Of a stretch of 64,000 nucleotides of DNA, positions 43,723 through 51,861 are shown one piece after another. The DNA is taken from NCBI RefSeq assembly GCF_965661665.1, contig NZ_CBFIEO010000003.1, positions 1 through 64,000 on the forward strand, written 5' to 3'. The DNA is from Cognatiyoonia sp965661665 (GTDB taxonomy: Bacteria > Pseudomonadota > Alphaproteobacteria > Rhodobacterales > Rhodobacteraceae). The notes beneath the pieces were generated by a model. The model did no database searches. It was given only the letters and a program-made list of their open reading frames with translations, and was not told where the DNA came from. The translations under genes and the position numbers were made by a program. How positions within the stretch are numbered: the first letter of the stretch is position 1; each line of letters starts with the position of its first letter.

Positions 43723-43920
43723 CTAAGCTGCGAGCGGCACCTCGTAAACCGGCGCTGAAAAAGTCCGACGGGTCCGGAACACTGTGTCCATGTGACGTTG
43801 AGTGACACCTGGCAGCGTGAGAATTTTGGTGACGGTGGCGTCGTTGGACTTACGTTCTGCGACAGCAGAGATTGCGACAAGACGGCGTGAGCGAGCGAGT
43901 TCTGTGTATGATGTAGTCAT
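43723..43920 (-). CDS. small basic paralogue A of a tandem triplet
   Basis: The 65-residue product begins MTTSYTELARSRRLVAISA and ends PVYEVPLAA. It shares with its two neighbours a Tyr, an (I/L)A, an RR(L/M) core and a later Thr-Leu-Pro motif, and all three end LAA. The leader ACGGAGAACAAC before the ATG also matches theirs. No domain can be named; the basic helix suggests nucleic-acid or membrane binding. It is the last copy in transcription order. Confidence 0.7.
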   Translation of the reverse strand: MTTSYTELARSRRLVAISAVAERKSNDATVTKILTLPGVTQRHMDTVFRTRRTFSAPVYEVPLAA

Positions 43921-43997
43921 GTTGTTCTCCGTTGATTTAGTAGCCCCCAAGGGACGGGTAACGAACAAATAATTACAACGTGTACTGAGTGTTCTGA

Positions 43998-44192
43998 TTA
44001 AGCTGCGAGTGACAGTTGAGTGAATGACAGCGCGGAGCGACGCGCATCATTGGCGACCTGCGCCAAACGTGTTTTCCGGCTTGGGAAAGCAATAACGTCA
44101 GCTGACTTTTGTACGTGCTTGGCGCGTTTAGCGAGCGCTGCAACAGCAACAAGGCGACGGTTTTGAGCGATTTTTGCGTATTTGATGATCAT
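43998..44192 (-). CDS. small basic paralogue B of a tandem triplet
   Basis: The 64-residue product (MIIKYAKIAQNRRLVAVAA, ending FTQLSLAA) is the most diverged of the three. Its ATG is preceded by ACGGAGAACAAT and, further up, by GTTATCCG, as in the neighbouring copies. It is rich in Ala, Arg and Lys. About 80 bases separate it from each neighbour, so each copy may have its own promoter and regulatory leader. Confidence 0.7.
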   Translation of the reverse strand: MIIKYAKIAQNRRLVAVAALAKRAKHVQKSADVIAFPSRKTRLAQVANDARRSALSFTQLSLAA

Positions 44193-44275
44193 ATTGTTCT
44201 CCGTATAATTGGTCACCACCCGGAACGGATAACGATCAGAATAGTTACGTAGGTACAGGTGTAGATTTGAGCGAC

Positions 44276-44464
44276 TTAAGCTGCGAGTGCGACAGCTGAC
44301 TGAACAGTGCGGCAAGAGCGGAATGTTGCGTCGATGTGGCGCGTGGTCAGTGTTGGCAATGTTTGGATTTTTGAAATCGTAGCGCCGTTGCGCTTCCGAT
44401 TTTCAATTTCGCTCAGTGCAATCATACGACGAGTGCGGGCGATGGCGATGTAGTTCTTTGTCAT
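44276..44464 (-). CDS. small basic paralogue C of a tandem triplet
   Basis: The 62-residue product (MTKNYIAIARTRRMIALSE, KIQTLPTLTTRHIDATF, ending AVALAA) is closest to paralogue A (KILTLPGVTQRHMDTVF at the same place). The leader ends ACGGAGAACAAGAC before the ATG, with GTTATCC about 45 bases up. It is first in the triplet. A function is not known, but duplication with leaders suggests selected, differently timed expression. Confidence 0.7.
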   Translation of the reverse strand: MTKNYIAIARTRRMIALSEIENRKRNGATISKIQTLPTLTTRHIDATFRSCRTVQSAVALAA

Positions 44465-44578
44465 GTCTTGTTCTCCGTTTTACATGGCCCCCACCAGTTT
44501 TGAGGATAACAGATCAACTCTTACCTCACTTGTTTCTAGCGATTAGGCCGCTAAAAACCTTGTATTCTTTTCTGTTGT

Positions 44579-44680
44579 TTAGCGGTTAGACGCGAAGAGA
44601 TCGTCAATTTGGCTTTGAGCGCCTGTGAGACGGTCAAAGGCATCGGCCGCGACATCAAGCGGCGGCAGAAACGATCGACC
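44579..44680 (-). pseudogene. possible C-terminal fragment of a lost gene after dadA
   Basis: On the minus strand just after the dadA stop, one frame reads RSFLPPLDVAADAFDRL then TGAQSQIDDLFASNR and TAA (44581-44579), with protein-like composition but no start codon. It may be the tail of a gene truncated by the dadA junction, or chance. The remainder of 44465-44691 shows only the leader of paralogue C. Confidence 0.3.
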
Positions 44681-44691
44681 GCTTCTAACTC

Positions 44692-45936
44692 TTATCCCAG
44701 AAATCTCATGGGGTCGTAAGCGCCGAGCGGCGCATTCGGGGTCTGCGCACTCAACATTTGTGCCAAAATGCGCCCCGTCTTGGGTCCAGCAGTCAAACCG
44801 ATGTGCTGATGCCCAAACCCAGTATAGATGCCCGTCGCTCCAATCTGCCCAATCATGGGAAGGCTATCAGGCGTGGACGGGCGGAACCCCATCCAATCTT
44901 TCGTGCCGGAATACCGCAAGGTCGGAAACGCCTCCGCCGCACTCTTCTTTATGAAGTCTGTCGGAGCTTGGCGTGGGCCAGTCTTATGACTGCCCAATTC
45001 AACCGTACCTGCGCAGCGCAATCCCAGCGCCATCGGGTTCACGGCGAACTTGCCCCTCGTCATCATCATCGGGTTACGGGGCAGGATGGAGGGGTCTTCG
45101 AATAGAACGTGATAGCCCCGCTCCGCCTCGAGCTGCACCTTCAGCCCCAGCTTGGCCATCAGGTCTTTCGACCAAATCCCCGCAGTGAGCACCACCTCCG
45201 CACAGTCGAACCGCCCCTGATCGGTCGCAACATGGCAGACTCTACCGTCCTCTTTCCCGATATCCTGCACCGTTGCCTGAACAAACCGCCCGCCCTCTTC
45301 TTCGAAAAGCTGCGCAAGCGCTTTGACGTAACCGCCAGGGTCCGTGCTGTGCCCCTGCCCTTCCAGCACGGCCAGACATTGGACATGTGAACCAAGGATC
45401 GGCTCTTCCTCCTGAACCGCCCCACCGGTGATCAGCGTCGGCTCGAACCCGCAACGCGCCTTGAGGGCCCAGCTATAAGCATCCTGACGGAACGCTGCCT
45501 CATCCTTGTAGACGTAGCTCAGCTTGCTATCGCGCACCCAACGGTCCAGCGACGTACCCTGCGCCAGCGCTTTGTGCTGATCCACCGCGTCGTGCAGCAA
45601 TGGGTGAAGGTCATCAACGATCTGCAATGTTTTGCGGTCCGTGGCGTGGGACAGATAGCGCATCAGCCACGGCAACATACGCGGCAGGTAGCCCCACTCA
45701 ACAAACAGCGGGCTGGAGGGTTTACTGAGAAACTTCGGAATGTCCTTCCAAAGCCCTGGAGTCGTCACGGGGGTCACAGCCCACCGTGCGATCAAGCCGG
45801 CATTGCCAAACGACGCCCCCTCCCCCGGCGCGGCGCGGTCCATAAGCAGCACCGCTTTGCCAAACCGCCGCAACCAAATCGCGGTGCTGACCCCGACTAT
45901 TCCGGCTCCGACAACGATGATGGGTGGGTTCGACAT
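44692..45936 (-). CDS. dadA: FAD-dependent D-amino-acid dehydrogenase-like oxidase
   Basis: The 414-residue flavoprotein of the DAO/DadA family opens with the dinucleotide motif IIVVGAGIVGVSTAIWLRR and has GASFGNAGLIARWA, the DadA mark. The C-terminal FAD region is GIYTGFGHQHIGLTAGP. It would oxidise a D-amino or secondary amine acid at the inner membrane. No racemase is adjacent, so the substrate is inferred only by family. The symbol follows the closest known family. Confidence 0.85.
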   Translation of the reverse strand: MSNPPIIVVGAGIVGVSTAIWLRRFGKAVLLMDRAAPGEGASFGNAGLIARWAVTPVTTPGLWKDIPKFLSKPSSPLFVEWGYLPRMLPWLMRYLSHATDRKTLQIVDDLHPLLHDAVDQHKALAQGTSLDRWVRDSKLSYVYKDEAAFRQDAYSWALKARCGFEPTLITGGAVQEEEPILGSHVQCLAVLEGQGHSTDPGGYVKALAQLFEEEGGRFVQATVQDIGKEDGRVCHVATDQGRFDCAEVVLTAGIWSKDLMAKLGLKVQLEAERGYHVLFEDPSILPRNPMMMTRGKFAVNPMALGLRCAGTVELGSHKTGPRQAPTDFIKKSAAEAFPTLRYSGTKDWMGFRPSTPDSLPMIGQIGATGIYTGFGHQHIGLTAGPKTGRILAQMLSAQTPNAPLGAYDPMRFLG

Positions 45937-46020
45937 GGCAGTACTAGAGGCAACAGCCCGCCCGCACGCAACCGCGAAAACGACCCGTCACAGCGCCCAC
46001 GACACAAAAAACCTGACGAC

Positions 46021-46029
46021 TTATCCACA
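46021..46029 (+). promoter_or_regulatory. perfect DnaA-box sequence
   Basis: TTATCCACA at 46021-46029 equals the consensus DnaA box. A one-mismatch copy (TTATCCACC) lies on the minus strand at 46598-46590. The two flank the RNA candidate region. No replication genes typical of an origin are near, so it may titrate DnaA or be a chance match. Confidence 0.4.
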
Positions 46030-46111
46030 ATATCCTGTTGATAAGTGATTCGCTCTCCGCTAGGTGAGAAATACTGGTGCATTATAGACGCGGTAATTGC
46101 ATTCCTGACGG

Positions 46112-46140
46112 CGGGGCTTGGAACATGGATCCAAGCCCCG
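46112..46140. repeat. 11-base perfect inverted repeat downstream of the RNA candidate
   Basis: CGGGGCTTGGA (46112-46122) and TCCAAGCCCCG (46130-46140) are fully complementary around a 7-base loop. No T tract follows on either strand. It may be part of a longer structured RNA or a separate hairpin. Just before it (46077-46094) lies a near-copy of the segment at 46179-46193. Confidence 0.5.
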
Positions 46141-46154
46141 TTCCAGCTTCAAAT

Positions 46155-46510
46155 ATCTAAAAATATAAAAAGGTGTCAGGTGCATAGACGCGGTCTGTGC
46201 TTGGCCGAAGCCCCCTGACACCTTCTCTGAAAACCGCATCCGAAGATGCCGCCTTCAAATGCTCAGGTCCCCGAAGGTCCCCTCGCTGCTGCTTTGTCTC
46301 TTTCGATCCTCCACAACGATCATCGCGGTTGCCCTTGATGACCCGCATAGTCCCTACTGATACCGCCCTGATCCTCCGGCTTCAAAGAAACCCTAGTCTC
46401 TAGCTTCTATCCCTGTGGTCTCTGATCCTCGATCCAGTTGCCTGTCTCGTCTCTCATCCTCCGCAGTGGGTCTTCTGCGTCCCGCTTGGTTGCCGAAGCT
46501 CCTTGGCGAT
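46155..46510 (-). ncRNA. candidate structured, purine-rich non-coding RNA
   Basis: No convincing protein gene lies between dadA and 46712. On the minus strand the stretch from about 46510 to 46155 is purine-rich and has GAGGAT four times (plus-strand ATCCTC at 46456, 46425, 46371, 46306). It contains a hairpin GCATC-TTCG-GATGC (46249-46236) and a GGC-TTCG-GCC hairpin. It ends with an 11-bp closing stem (46224-46214 with 46180-46170) followed by TTTTTATATTTTT, a good terminator. Repeated GGA motifs recall RNAs that sequester RNA-binding proteins such as CsrA. The 5' end is uncertain. A short ORF inside is judged incidental. Confidence 0.5.
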
Positions 46511-46711
46511 GACTTGAGGCTGGGGCAAGTGACGTGAGTCGAGCAAGGGGGGTGCAAACATTTCTTGTGGGGGAAAAATGGGAGAGGTCGGTGGATAAGC
46601 TGTGGAAGACGCGGATTCCGCCTGAAAAATCAGCACACTGCATTTTTTTGCGATTTTCGAAATTTCTGGTGCTGACTGGGGTCAGCTAGAAGCAATGGGA
46701 AGGGGACACCC

Positions 46712-46987
46712 ATGAAATACGTCAACTACATCGCCATGAGTATTGTGAACCTCGTTATGTTGATGGCGACTGCGCTGAAATTGTCCGGCAATGAGGTGGC
46801 GCTGCAAAGCTTTGTCGACCTCGGCCTGGCAAGCTGGTTCGGGACGTTCATCGGGGTGTGCGAGCTTTTAGGCGCGATCTACTACCACGTCATGTTCCCC
46901 CCGATTGAGGCCGGCATCCCCGCCGCCGCCGTCCTGCTCTGCTGCGTTTATATTATCAGGCGCAAAAGGACAGGAGTGCTACCTTAA
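46712..46987 (+). CDS. DoxX-like small membrane protein
   Basis: The 91-residue product has three to four hydrophobic helices (IAMSIVNLVMLMATALKL, FVDLGLASWFGTFIG, AAAVLLCCVYIIRR). The Leu-Ser-Gly-Asn after helix 1 and the FGTFIGVCELLGAI stretch fit DoxX_2-type proteins. It is shorter than the usual 110-130 residues. ATG 46712 follows AAGGGGAC. A role in the membrane is likely, but the function is unknown. Confidence 0.65.
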   Translation: MKYVNYIAMSIVNLVMLMATALKLSGNEVALQSFVDLGLASWFGTFIGVCELLGAIYYHVMFPPIEAGIPAAAVLLCCVYIIRRKRTGVLP

Positions 46988-47200
46988 CGTCCGTGGAGAA
47001 AGTTACGCGAAACGATTTCGCAGCAAAACTTCATTACTGACTGATTAAGGACGGTTAGTTAGGGTTGCAGTAACCTACGGAAGCGCGTGGACCTCGGGGG
47101 GTGCGCGCGGCGTATCGGAAATGGTCTGGGAAACCTTTTCAACCACGAATGGGCGGAGCCCCGGCCCCGGCGATGCCCGGTATTGGATAGCAATAATCCC

Positions 47201-47687
47201 TCAGTGTTGCTGTCCAATTGACAGAACATTATCAAATGGTAGGAAATCCCCGGATATAGCAAAAAGATTTGACCAAGTTGATTGGTTGTCTCTTCTTTTC
47301 GCGACCAAAATACCAACACTAGTCACAGCTACGATTGGAGAATGCCGTGCTCCTCCCGCGACACCAATGCTGACTTTAGTGTCGAGACAGCTTTGGAGAT
47401 TTGCCAGTCCAGGCAGAAACACGCAGACCCTAACATACATTGCAAGAAACAAAGAAAATGCCTTAGCAACCCGATGTTTTGAGAATTGTTTGGTATTTTC
47501 TGGAGTGGCAAACGGCCGCCGCAGCTCAACAAGGCTAGTCAATGTCCACAGCAAAGGGAAAATCACGATGCCAGCCGGCACATACCGAAGATTATGTATT
47601 CCGAGAAAGAGCCACGAAAATACTATCAGTCCGATGAGGGTCGAGACTAGGATTTTTTTGTCTAATCCAACGAGCGATCAGCTTCAC
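47201..47687 (-). pseudogene. AT-rich membrane protein gene with a frameshift at A7
   Basis: The minus strand reads LVSTLIGLIVFSWLFLG, then AGIVIFPLLWTLTSLVELRR and FSLFLAMYVRVCVFLPGL, a hydrophobic product ending at TGA 47203-47201. In that frame no start lies upstream before a stop. A GTG at 47687 with plausible text (MKLIARWIRQK) is in another frame, joined at a run of seven As (plus-strand T7, 47653-47659). A single-base slip there would rejoin them. The region is AT-rich relative to the rest. A longer plus-strand frame at 47121-47855 is judged a shadow. Confidence 0.45.
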
Positions 47688-47766
47688 CCGAACTTGGATT
47701 TCCCGATCAATTGGCCGTGCCCCGTTTTTCCGGAAAATCACTCCAAGATTCCTGAAAACGGGTCAC

Positions 47767-47964
47767 CTACAAGTTCAGTAAAATTTCGCAGAAATCGAGA
47801 AAGAAACAAACTAAAACACAACGCGAAAATATCACTGCCACTGCTACGCTACTAAAGAATTGAAATGATAGTGTTGCAAAGAAGTTGCCGACCCAAAATG
47901 GCCACAGCGCCTCTGGAAGGCCTAAGGAAAAGCCATAATAGAAAATGCTAGAACATCCAAACAA
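47767..47964 (-). pseudogene. hydrophobic fragment, likely decayed membrane protein
   Basis: A 65-codon frame reads MFGCSSIFYYGFSLGLPEAL and then alternating hydrophobic text (FFSSVAVAVIFSRCVLV). It is AT-rich and probably the N-terminal part of the membrane gene next to it, or a second such gene. It ends in TAG and is not continuous with 47201-47687. No function can be given. The interval 47965-48440 has no gene, only AT-rich text and short repeats (GGCTGCACCAAACG, GGCTTTGCCAAACG). Confidence 0.35.
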
Positions 47965-48440
47965 ACCAATTAGCGCTTAGGAAACCAACACGATTGGACG
48001 GCTGACAAACCAACCGGCTGGCGCCTTATTTAAGCTATTCAAGATTCAACCTTTCAAAGCAGCTAGAATAAATCTGACGTTTTTTCGGTCTTGGGCCTAG
48101 CGAATAATTCGTATTTAAGTGAGACTGTATTGCGTTACACACGCAAGCGCTTCCCACTCGTAAATCACAAATCTCTTCGGAAGTTGGATTTGAATGCTTC
48201 GGCACCTAAACTTCCAAGGCGTGCAACCAAATTCGGCTGCACCAAACGTTTCGCAATTCAATAGCCACAGGGTGCCGCTCTCGGCACATTTACTGCACAA
48301 AAATGCCTGCGGCGCACTGGCCTCAATAAGCGTCGTAAATAGTCAGCTTTAGCTGTACTAGCACCCAGTTTTTCGAGGGTGTGCAGCTGCATTTGGCTTT
48401 GCCAAACGTTTTCCCGCACTCGCTCAAAAATGGTCAGCTT

Positions 48441-50240
48441 TCAGCTGTCCATTTTTAGAGCGGAAATAAAAGCTTCCTGTGGTATGTCCACTTTCCCGAA
48501 CTGGCGCATTTTCTTCTTACCCGCCTTTTGCTTGTCCAACAGCTTGCGTTTCCGCGTCGCATCGCCGCCATAGCACTTCGCGGTCACGTCTTTGCGGAGC
48601 GCTGACAACGTCTCCCGCGCGATCACTTTGCCGCCAATCGCCGCTTGGATCGGGATTTTGAACATGTGGCGGGGGATGAGTTCTTTGAGCTTTTCGCACA
48701 TCGCGCGGCCGCGCATCTCTGCCCGGTCGCGGTGGACCATCATGGAGAGCGCATCCACCGGCTCTTCATTCACCAGAACGCTCATCTTGACGAGGTTGTC
48801 GGCCTGATAGCCGGTGAGTTGATAGTCGAATGATGCGTAGCCCTTCGTCACTGATTTCAGGCGGTCGTAGAAGTCAAAGACCACCTCATTGAGCGGCAGG
48901 TCATAGACCGTCATCGCGCGGCTGCCCGCATAGGTTAGATCCACCTGCACGCCGCGTCGCTCTTGGCAGAGTTTCAGCACGTCGCCCAAGTATTCATCCG
49001 GCACAAGGATCGTCGCTTTGATGCGCGGCTCCTCAATATGATCGACGTGGGTGAGGTCGGGCATATCGGCGGGGTTGTGCAGCTCAATCATCGTGCCGTC
49101 GCGCATGTAGACGTTGTAGATCACGCTGGGCGCGGTGGTGATGAGTTCGATGTCATATTCCCGCTCAATACGGTCGCGGATGACTTCGAGGTGTAGAAGG
49201 CCAAGGAACCCGCAGCGGAAGCCAAAGCCGAGGGCTGCAGAGGTTTCCATCTCATAAGAAAAGCTCGCGTCGTTGAGCGCCAGTTTATCGATGGCGTCGC
49301 GCAGATCTTCGAACTGGGCGGAGTCCACGGGGAAGAGACCGCAGAAGACCACAGGCTGGGACGGTTTGAAGCCCGGCAACGGGGTTTCGGTGCCTTTCTT
49401 TTCTGATGTGATGGTGTCACCCACGCGGGTGTCGCGCACCTGTTTGATGGAGGCGGTGATAAAGCCAATCTCCCCCGGGCCGAGCACGTCGATGTTGGCC
49501 ATCTGAGGGCGGAAGACGCCCAATCGGTCGATTTGGTGGATCGTGCCGTTGGACATGAATTTCACACGGTCTTTGACGCGCATTTCCCCGTCGATCACGC
49601 GGACAAGGACGACAACGCCCAGATACGGGTCATACCAGCTGTCGACCAGCATGGCTTTCAGCGGGTCATCGCGGTTGCCTTCAGGCGCGGGCAGTTTCTG
49701 CACGATTGCTTCAAGCGTTTCCTTGATGCCGACTCCGGTCTTGGCGGAGACTTGGATCGCGTCGGTGGCGTCGATGCCAATGACATCCTCAATCTGTTCG
49801 GCCACGCGGTCACACTCGGATGCTGGCAGGTCGATCTTGTTGAGGACGGGGACGATTTCGTGATCCGCGTCGATGGCTTGGTAGACGTTGGCGAGCGTCT
49901 GCGCCTCCACCCCTTGGGTACTGTCGACGACCAGAAGCGAGCCTTCGACCGCGCGCATCGAGCGGGAGACTTCGTAGGCGAAATCCACGTGGCCCGGCGT
50001 GTCGATGAGGTTGAGGATATACGTCTCCCCATCCTCGGCGGTGTATTCAAGCCGCACGGTGTTGGCTTTGATCGTGATGCCGCGTTCGCGTTCGATGTCC
50101 ATCGAATCCAGCAGCTGCGCCTTCATATCCCTATCCGCGACGGTATTGGTGTCTTGGATCAGGCGGTCGGCGAGCGTGGATTTCCCGTGGTCGATGTGCG
50201 CCACGATGGAGAAGTTACGGATACGCGAAAGGTCAGTCAT
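48441..50240 (-). CDS. lepA: elongation factor 4 (LepA)
   Basis: The 599-residue translational GTPase has G1 AHIDHGKSTLADRL, G2 ERGITIKA, G3 DTPGHVDF and G4 NKIDLPAS in order, then the EF-G-like domains II, III and V and the LepA-specific C-terminal domain ending in GKKKMRQFGKVDIPQEAF. It back-translocates or remodels stalled ribosomes. Length is normal. ATG 50240 (MTDLSRIRNFSIVAHID) is the usual start. A weak hairpin, TTTGGC-TTT-GCCAAA, lies 35 bases downstream. Confidence 0.98.
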   Translation of the reverse strand: MTDLSRIRNFSIVAHIDHGKSTLADRLIQDTNTVADRDMKAQLLDSMDIERERGITIKANTVRLEYTAEDGETYILNLIDTPGHVDFAYEVSRSMRAVEGSLLVVDSTQGVEAQTLANVYQAIDADHEIVPVLNKIDLPASECDRVAEQIEDVIGIDATDAIQVSAKTGVGIKETLEAIVQKLPAPEGNRDDPLKAMLVDSWYDPYLGVVVLVRVIDGEMRVKDRVKFMSNGTIHQIDRLGVFRPQMANIDVLGPGEIGFITASIKQVRDTRVGDTITSEKKGTETPLPGFKPSQPVVFCGLFPVDSAQFEDLRDAIDKLALNDASFSYEMETSAALGFGFRCGFLGLLHLEVIRDRIEREYDIELITTAPSVIYNVYMRDGTMIELHNPADMPDLTHVDHIEEPRIKATILVPDEYLGDVLKLCQERRGVQVDLTYAGSRAMTVYDLPLNEVVFDFYDRLKSVTKGYASFDYQLTGYQADNLVKMSVLVNEEPVDALSMMVHRDRAEMRGRAMCEKLKELIPRHMFKIPIQAAIGGKVIARETLSALRKDVTAKCYGGDATRKRKLLDKQKAGKKKMRQFGKVDIPQEAFISALKMDS

Positions 50241-50296
50241 AGCTGGGATATGTAAGGGTTTTGGCGGTCCGTCAATGGGGCGTTGTGTCAGGGGCG

Positions 50297-51151
50297 TCAG
50301 AATTCGATTTTGAGCCCGTCAATGCCGATGTCGAGCGGGCCATCCCACGTCTGTCGCGTGGCTTCGATCCAGTCGGCGTGGGTGAACTCTGGCAGGTCGT
50401 CGGGGACGAGATGGGTGAGCGCGAGGCGTTTGACGCCCGCCTCCGTCGCGATGCGTCCGGCGTCTTGCGCGGTGGTGTGGCTACGCAGGATGTGCTGGCG
50501 CAGGCGGTCATCGCCATTGGGGTTGCGTTTGACGATGGCTTCGACGCCTTCGGTGAGCATGGCTTCATGGACGAAGACGTCCGCGTTTTGGGCGAAAGGG
50601 ATCATTTCGGGGATAAAAGTTGTATCGCCAGAGACGACGAGCCGCTTGTCGGCAGTCTCGAAGCGGAAGGCATAGCTGTGGTCGATCGGCGGGTGATGGT
50701 TGCGGAGCGCCGTGACGGTGATGCCCTTTTGGGTGAACACGTCGCCCTCCTCAATCTCGACAATAGTGATGAGCGTTGCTAGATCGACGCGGCCTTCATT
50801 CTCCACGCGCAGCGCATTGTCGGCCATCATCGCTTGCTGAAAGTGGTGCCAATAGTCGGCAAGGCCTTTGGGGCCATAGACGGTGAGCGGTCGGGTGAGG
50901 CCTGTTGTCCAAGCGGTGTGGATCAGTGGGCCAAGTTCGGCATAGTGGTCCGAATGCAGGTGAGAGATCAGGATCACGTCAATATCAATGAGACGCACGC
51001 CCTGATCACAAATGCCACGGATCACCCCAATGCCAGCATCCAGCACGATGGTAAGATCATTCATCACCACGAGATTTGAGGTCGGCATATGAGAACCAGG
51101 CCGGACCGCTGGCCCGCCGCGCACGCCCAAAAGTGCCACAAAATCGCTCAT
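50297..51151 (-). CDS. MBL-fold metallo-hydrolase (RNase Z/arylsulfatase-like)
   Basis: The 284-residue protein binds two zinc ions through ISHLHSDHYAELGPL (HxHxDH), VSGDTTFIPEM and a final THLVPDD. N-terminal LLGVRGGPAVRPGSHMPTSN resembles the arylsulfatase/ribonuclease Z-like group of periplasmic or cytosolic hydrolases. The substrate is not certain. ATG 51151 (MSDFVALLG) was chosen; an ATG five codons earlier is possible. It lies upstream of lepA on the same strand but may be a separate unit. Confidence 0.87.
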   Translation of the reverse strand: MSDFVALLGVRGGPAVRPGSHMPTSNLVVMNDLTIVLDAGIGVIRGICDQGVRLIDIDVILISHLHSDHYAELGPLIHTAWTTGLTRPLTVYGPKGLADYWHHFQQAMMADNALRVENEGRVDLATLITIVEIEEGDVFTQKGITVTALRNHHPPIDHSYAFRFETADKRLVVSGDTTFIPEMIPFAQNADVFVHEAMLTEGVEAIVKRNPNGDDRLRQHILRSHTTAQDAGRIATEAGVKRLALTHLVPDDLPEFTHADWIEATRQTWDGPLDIGIDGLKIEF

Positions 51152-51307
51152 CGTCCCCTCTCCCACCGGTCACGTGACCGTCACCAGAAAGCGGTGCGAA
51201 ATCAAGACCCCGCGAGCAATCGCGTATCCCACGGTTTCGTTCATTGCTGAGAGAGGGAATCGCCATATAGTTCTAAGCAGGCAGGCAAGAACACATTGGG
51301 ACACGTC

Positions 51308-51610
51308 ATGCGCAGCATCTTTTTCGGATTATCGTTCTTGGCTGTGGCCTCTTGCGGGCCGCGCGTGACGGGGGAAGTGGGCCGCGCTTGCATAGAGGCG
51401 GATCGGAGTGCGGCAACACGCATGCTCTGCGCCTGCGTCCAGCAAGCGGCCAACGCAACTTTGAATGGATCAGACCAGATCCGCGCGGCAGAGTTTTTTA
51501 CCAATCCAGAACTAGCCCAGCAAACGCGGCAATCAGATCGACACAGCGATGAACGGTTCTGGGACCGCTACAAAGTCTTCACCCAGCGCTCAGAACAACT
51601 TTGCGGCTGA
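51308..51610 (+). CDS. small lipoprotein with conserved Cys
   Basis: The 100-residue product has a lipoprotein signal (MRSIFFGLSFLAVASC, Cys16) and a helical body with Cys residues (GRACIEADRSAATRML, CACVQQAAN, QRSEQLCG at the end). The spaced Cys residues could form disulfides in the periplasm. No function is known. ATG 51308 was chosen over an ATG four codons earlier. Its end overlaps the decayed phosphatase gene on the other strand. Confidence 0.65.
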   Translation: MRSIFFGLSFLAVASCGPRVTGEVGRACIEADRSAATRMLCACVQQAANATLNGSDQIRAAEFFTNPELAQQTRQSDRHSDERFWDRYKVFTQRSEQLCG

Positions 51611-51860
51611 TAAGGTCGTCCGTTGCCGCTTCGATCATGGCCCAAGCACCGTCGAAATCCCGCGTGTATCAGGGATCAGGGACAGGACCATCTGCAAAAA
51701 GCTGAACGGGTGTGGCGTTTCCAGCGGGTCTGAGCCGTTTGATGTCGGCGCGGTTGTCCGCGTCCATCGCGAGGATCAGATCGAAGTCATAGAAATCCGC
51801 GACTGTGAACTGCCGTGCGCGCAGGTCTGACATATCGCGCACCAGCTCGCGGCCTTCGTT
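51579..51860 (-). pseudogene. low-molecular-weight tyrosine phosphatase remnant
   Basis: On the minus strand the text reads SDLRARQFTVADFYDFDL, MDADNRADIKRLRP and DGPVPDP, stop, YTRDFDGAWAMIEAAT, which is the C-terminal two thirds of an LMW protein tyrosine phosphatase. The stop (TGA 51671-51669) would be Trp or Tyr in the family. The N-terminal P-loop with the catalytic Cys is missing: homology ends near 51860, where sirtuin sequence begins on the other strand. It cannot be catalytic. Confidence 0.7.
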
Positions 51861-51861
51861 T

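Noticed and set aside
46157..46348. 63-codon minus-strand frame inside the RNA candidate
   Set aside because: Very basic, no ribosome site in a normal place, and it runs through the hairpins and terminator. Treated as incidental to the RNA.
46155..46510. tmRNA, RNase P RNA or SRP RNA
   Set aside because: No tag-coding segment or tRNA-like ends, no RNase P core text, and no SRP GGAAGGAAGCAGC-like core.
46021..46712. Chromosomal replication origin
   Set aside because: Only one perfect DnaA box and no neighbouring dnaA, hemE, parAB or gidA genes.
47121..47855. 244-codon plus-strand frame in the AT-rich island
   Set aside because: Its protein is rich in Arg, Pro, Ser and Thr without fold-like pattern, while the opposite strand reads as hydrophobic membrane text. 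It is a shadow frame.
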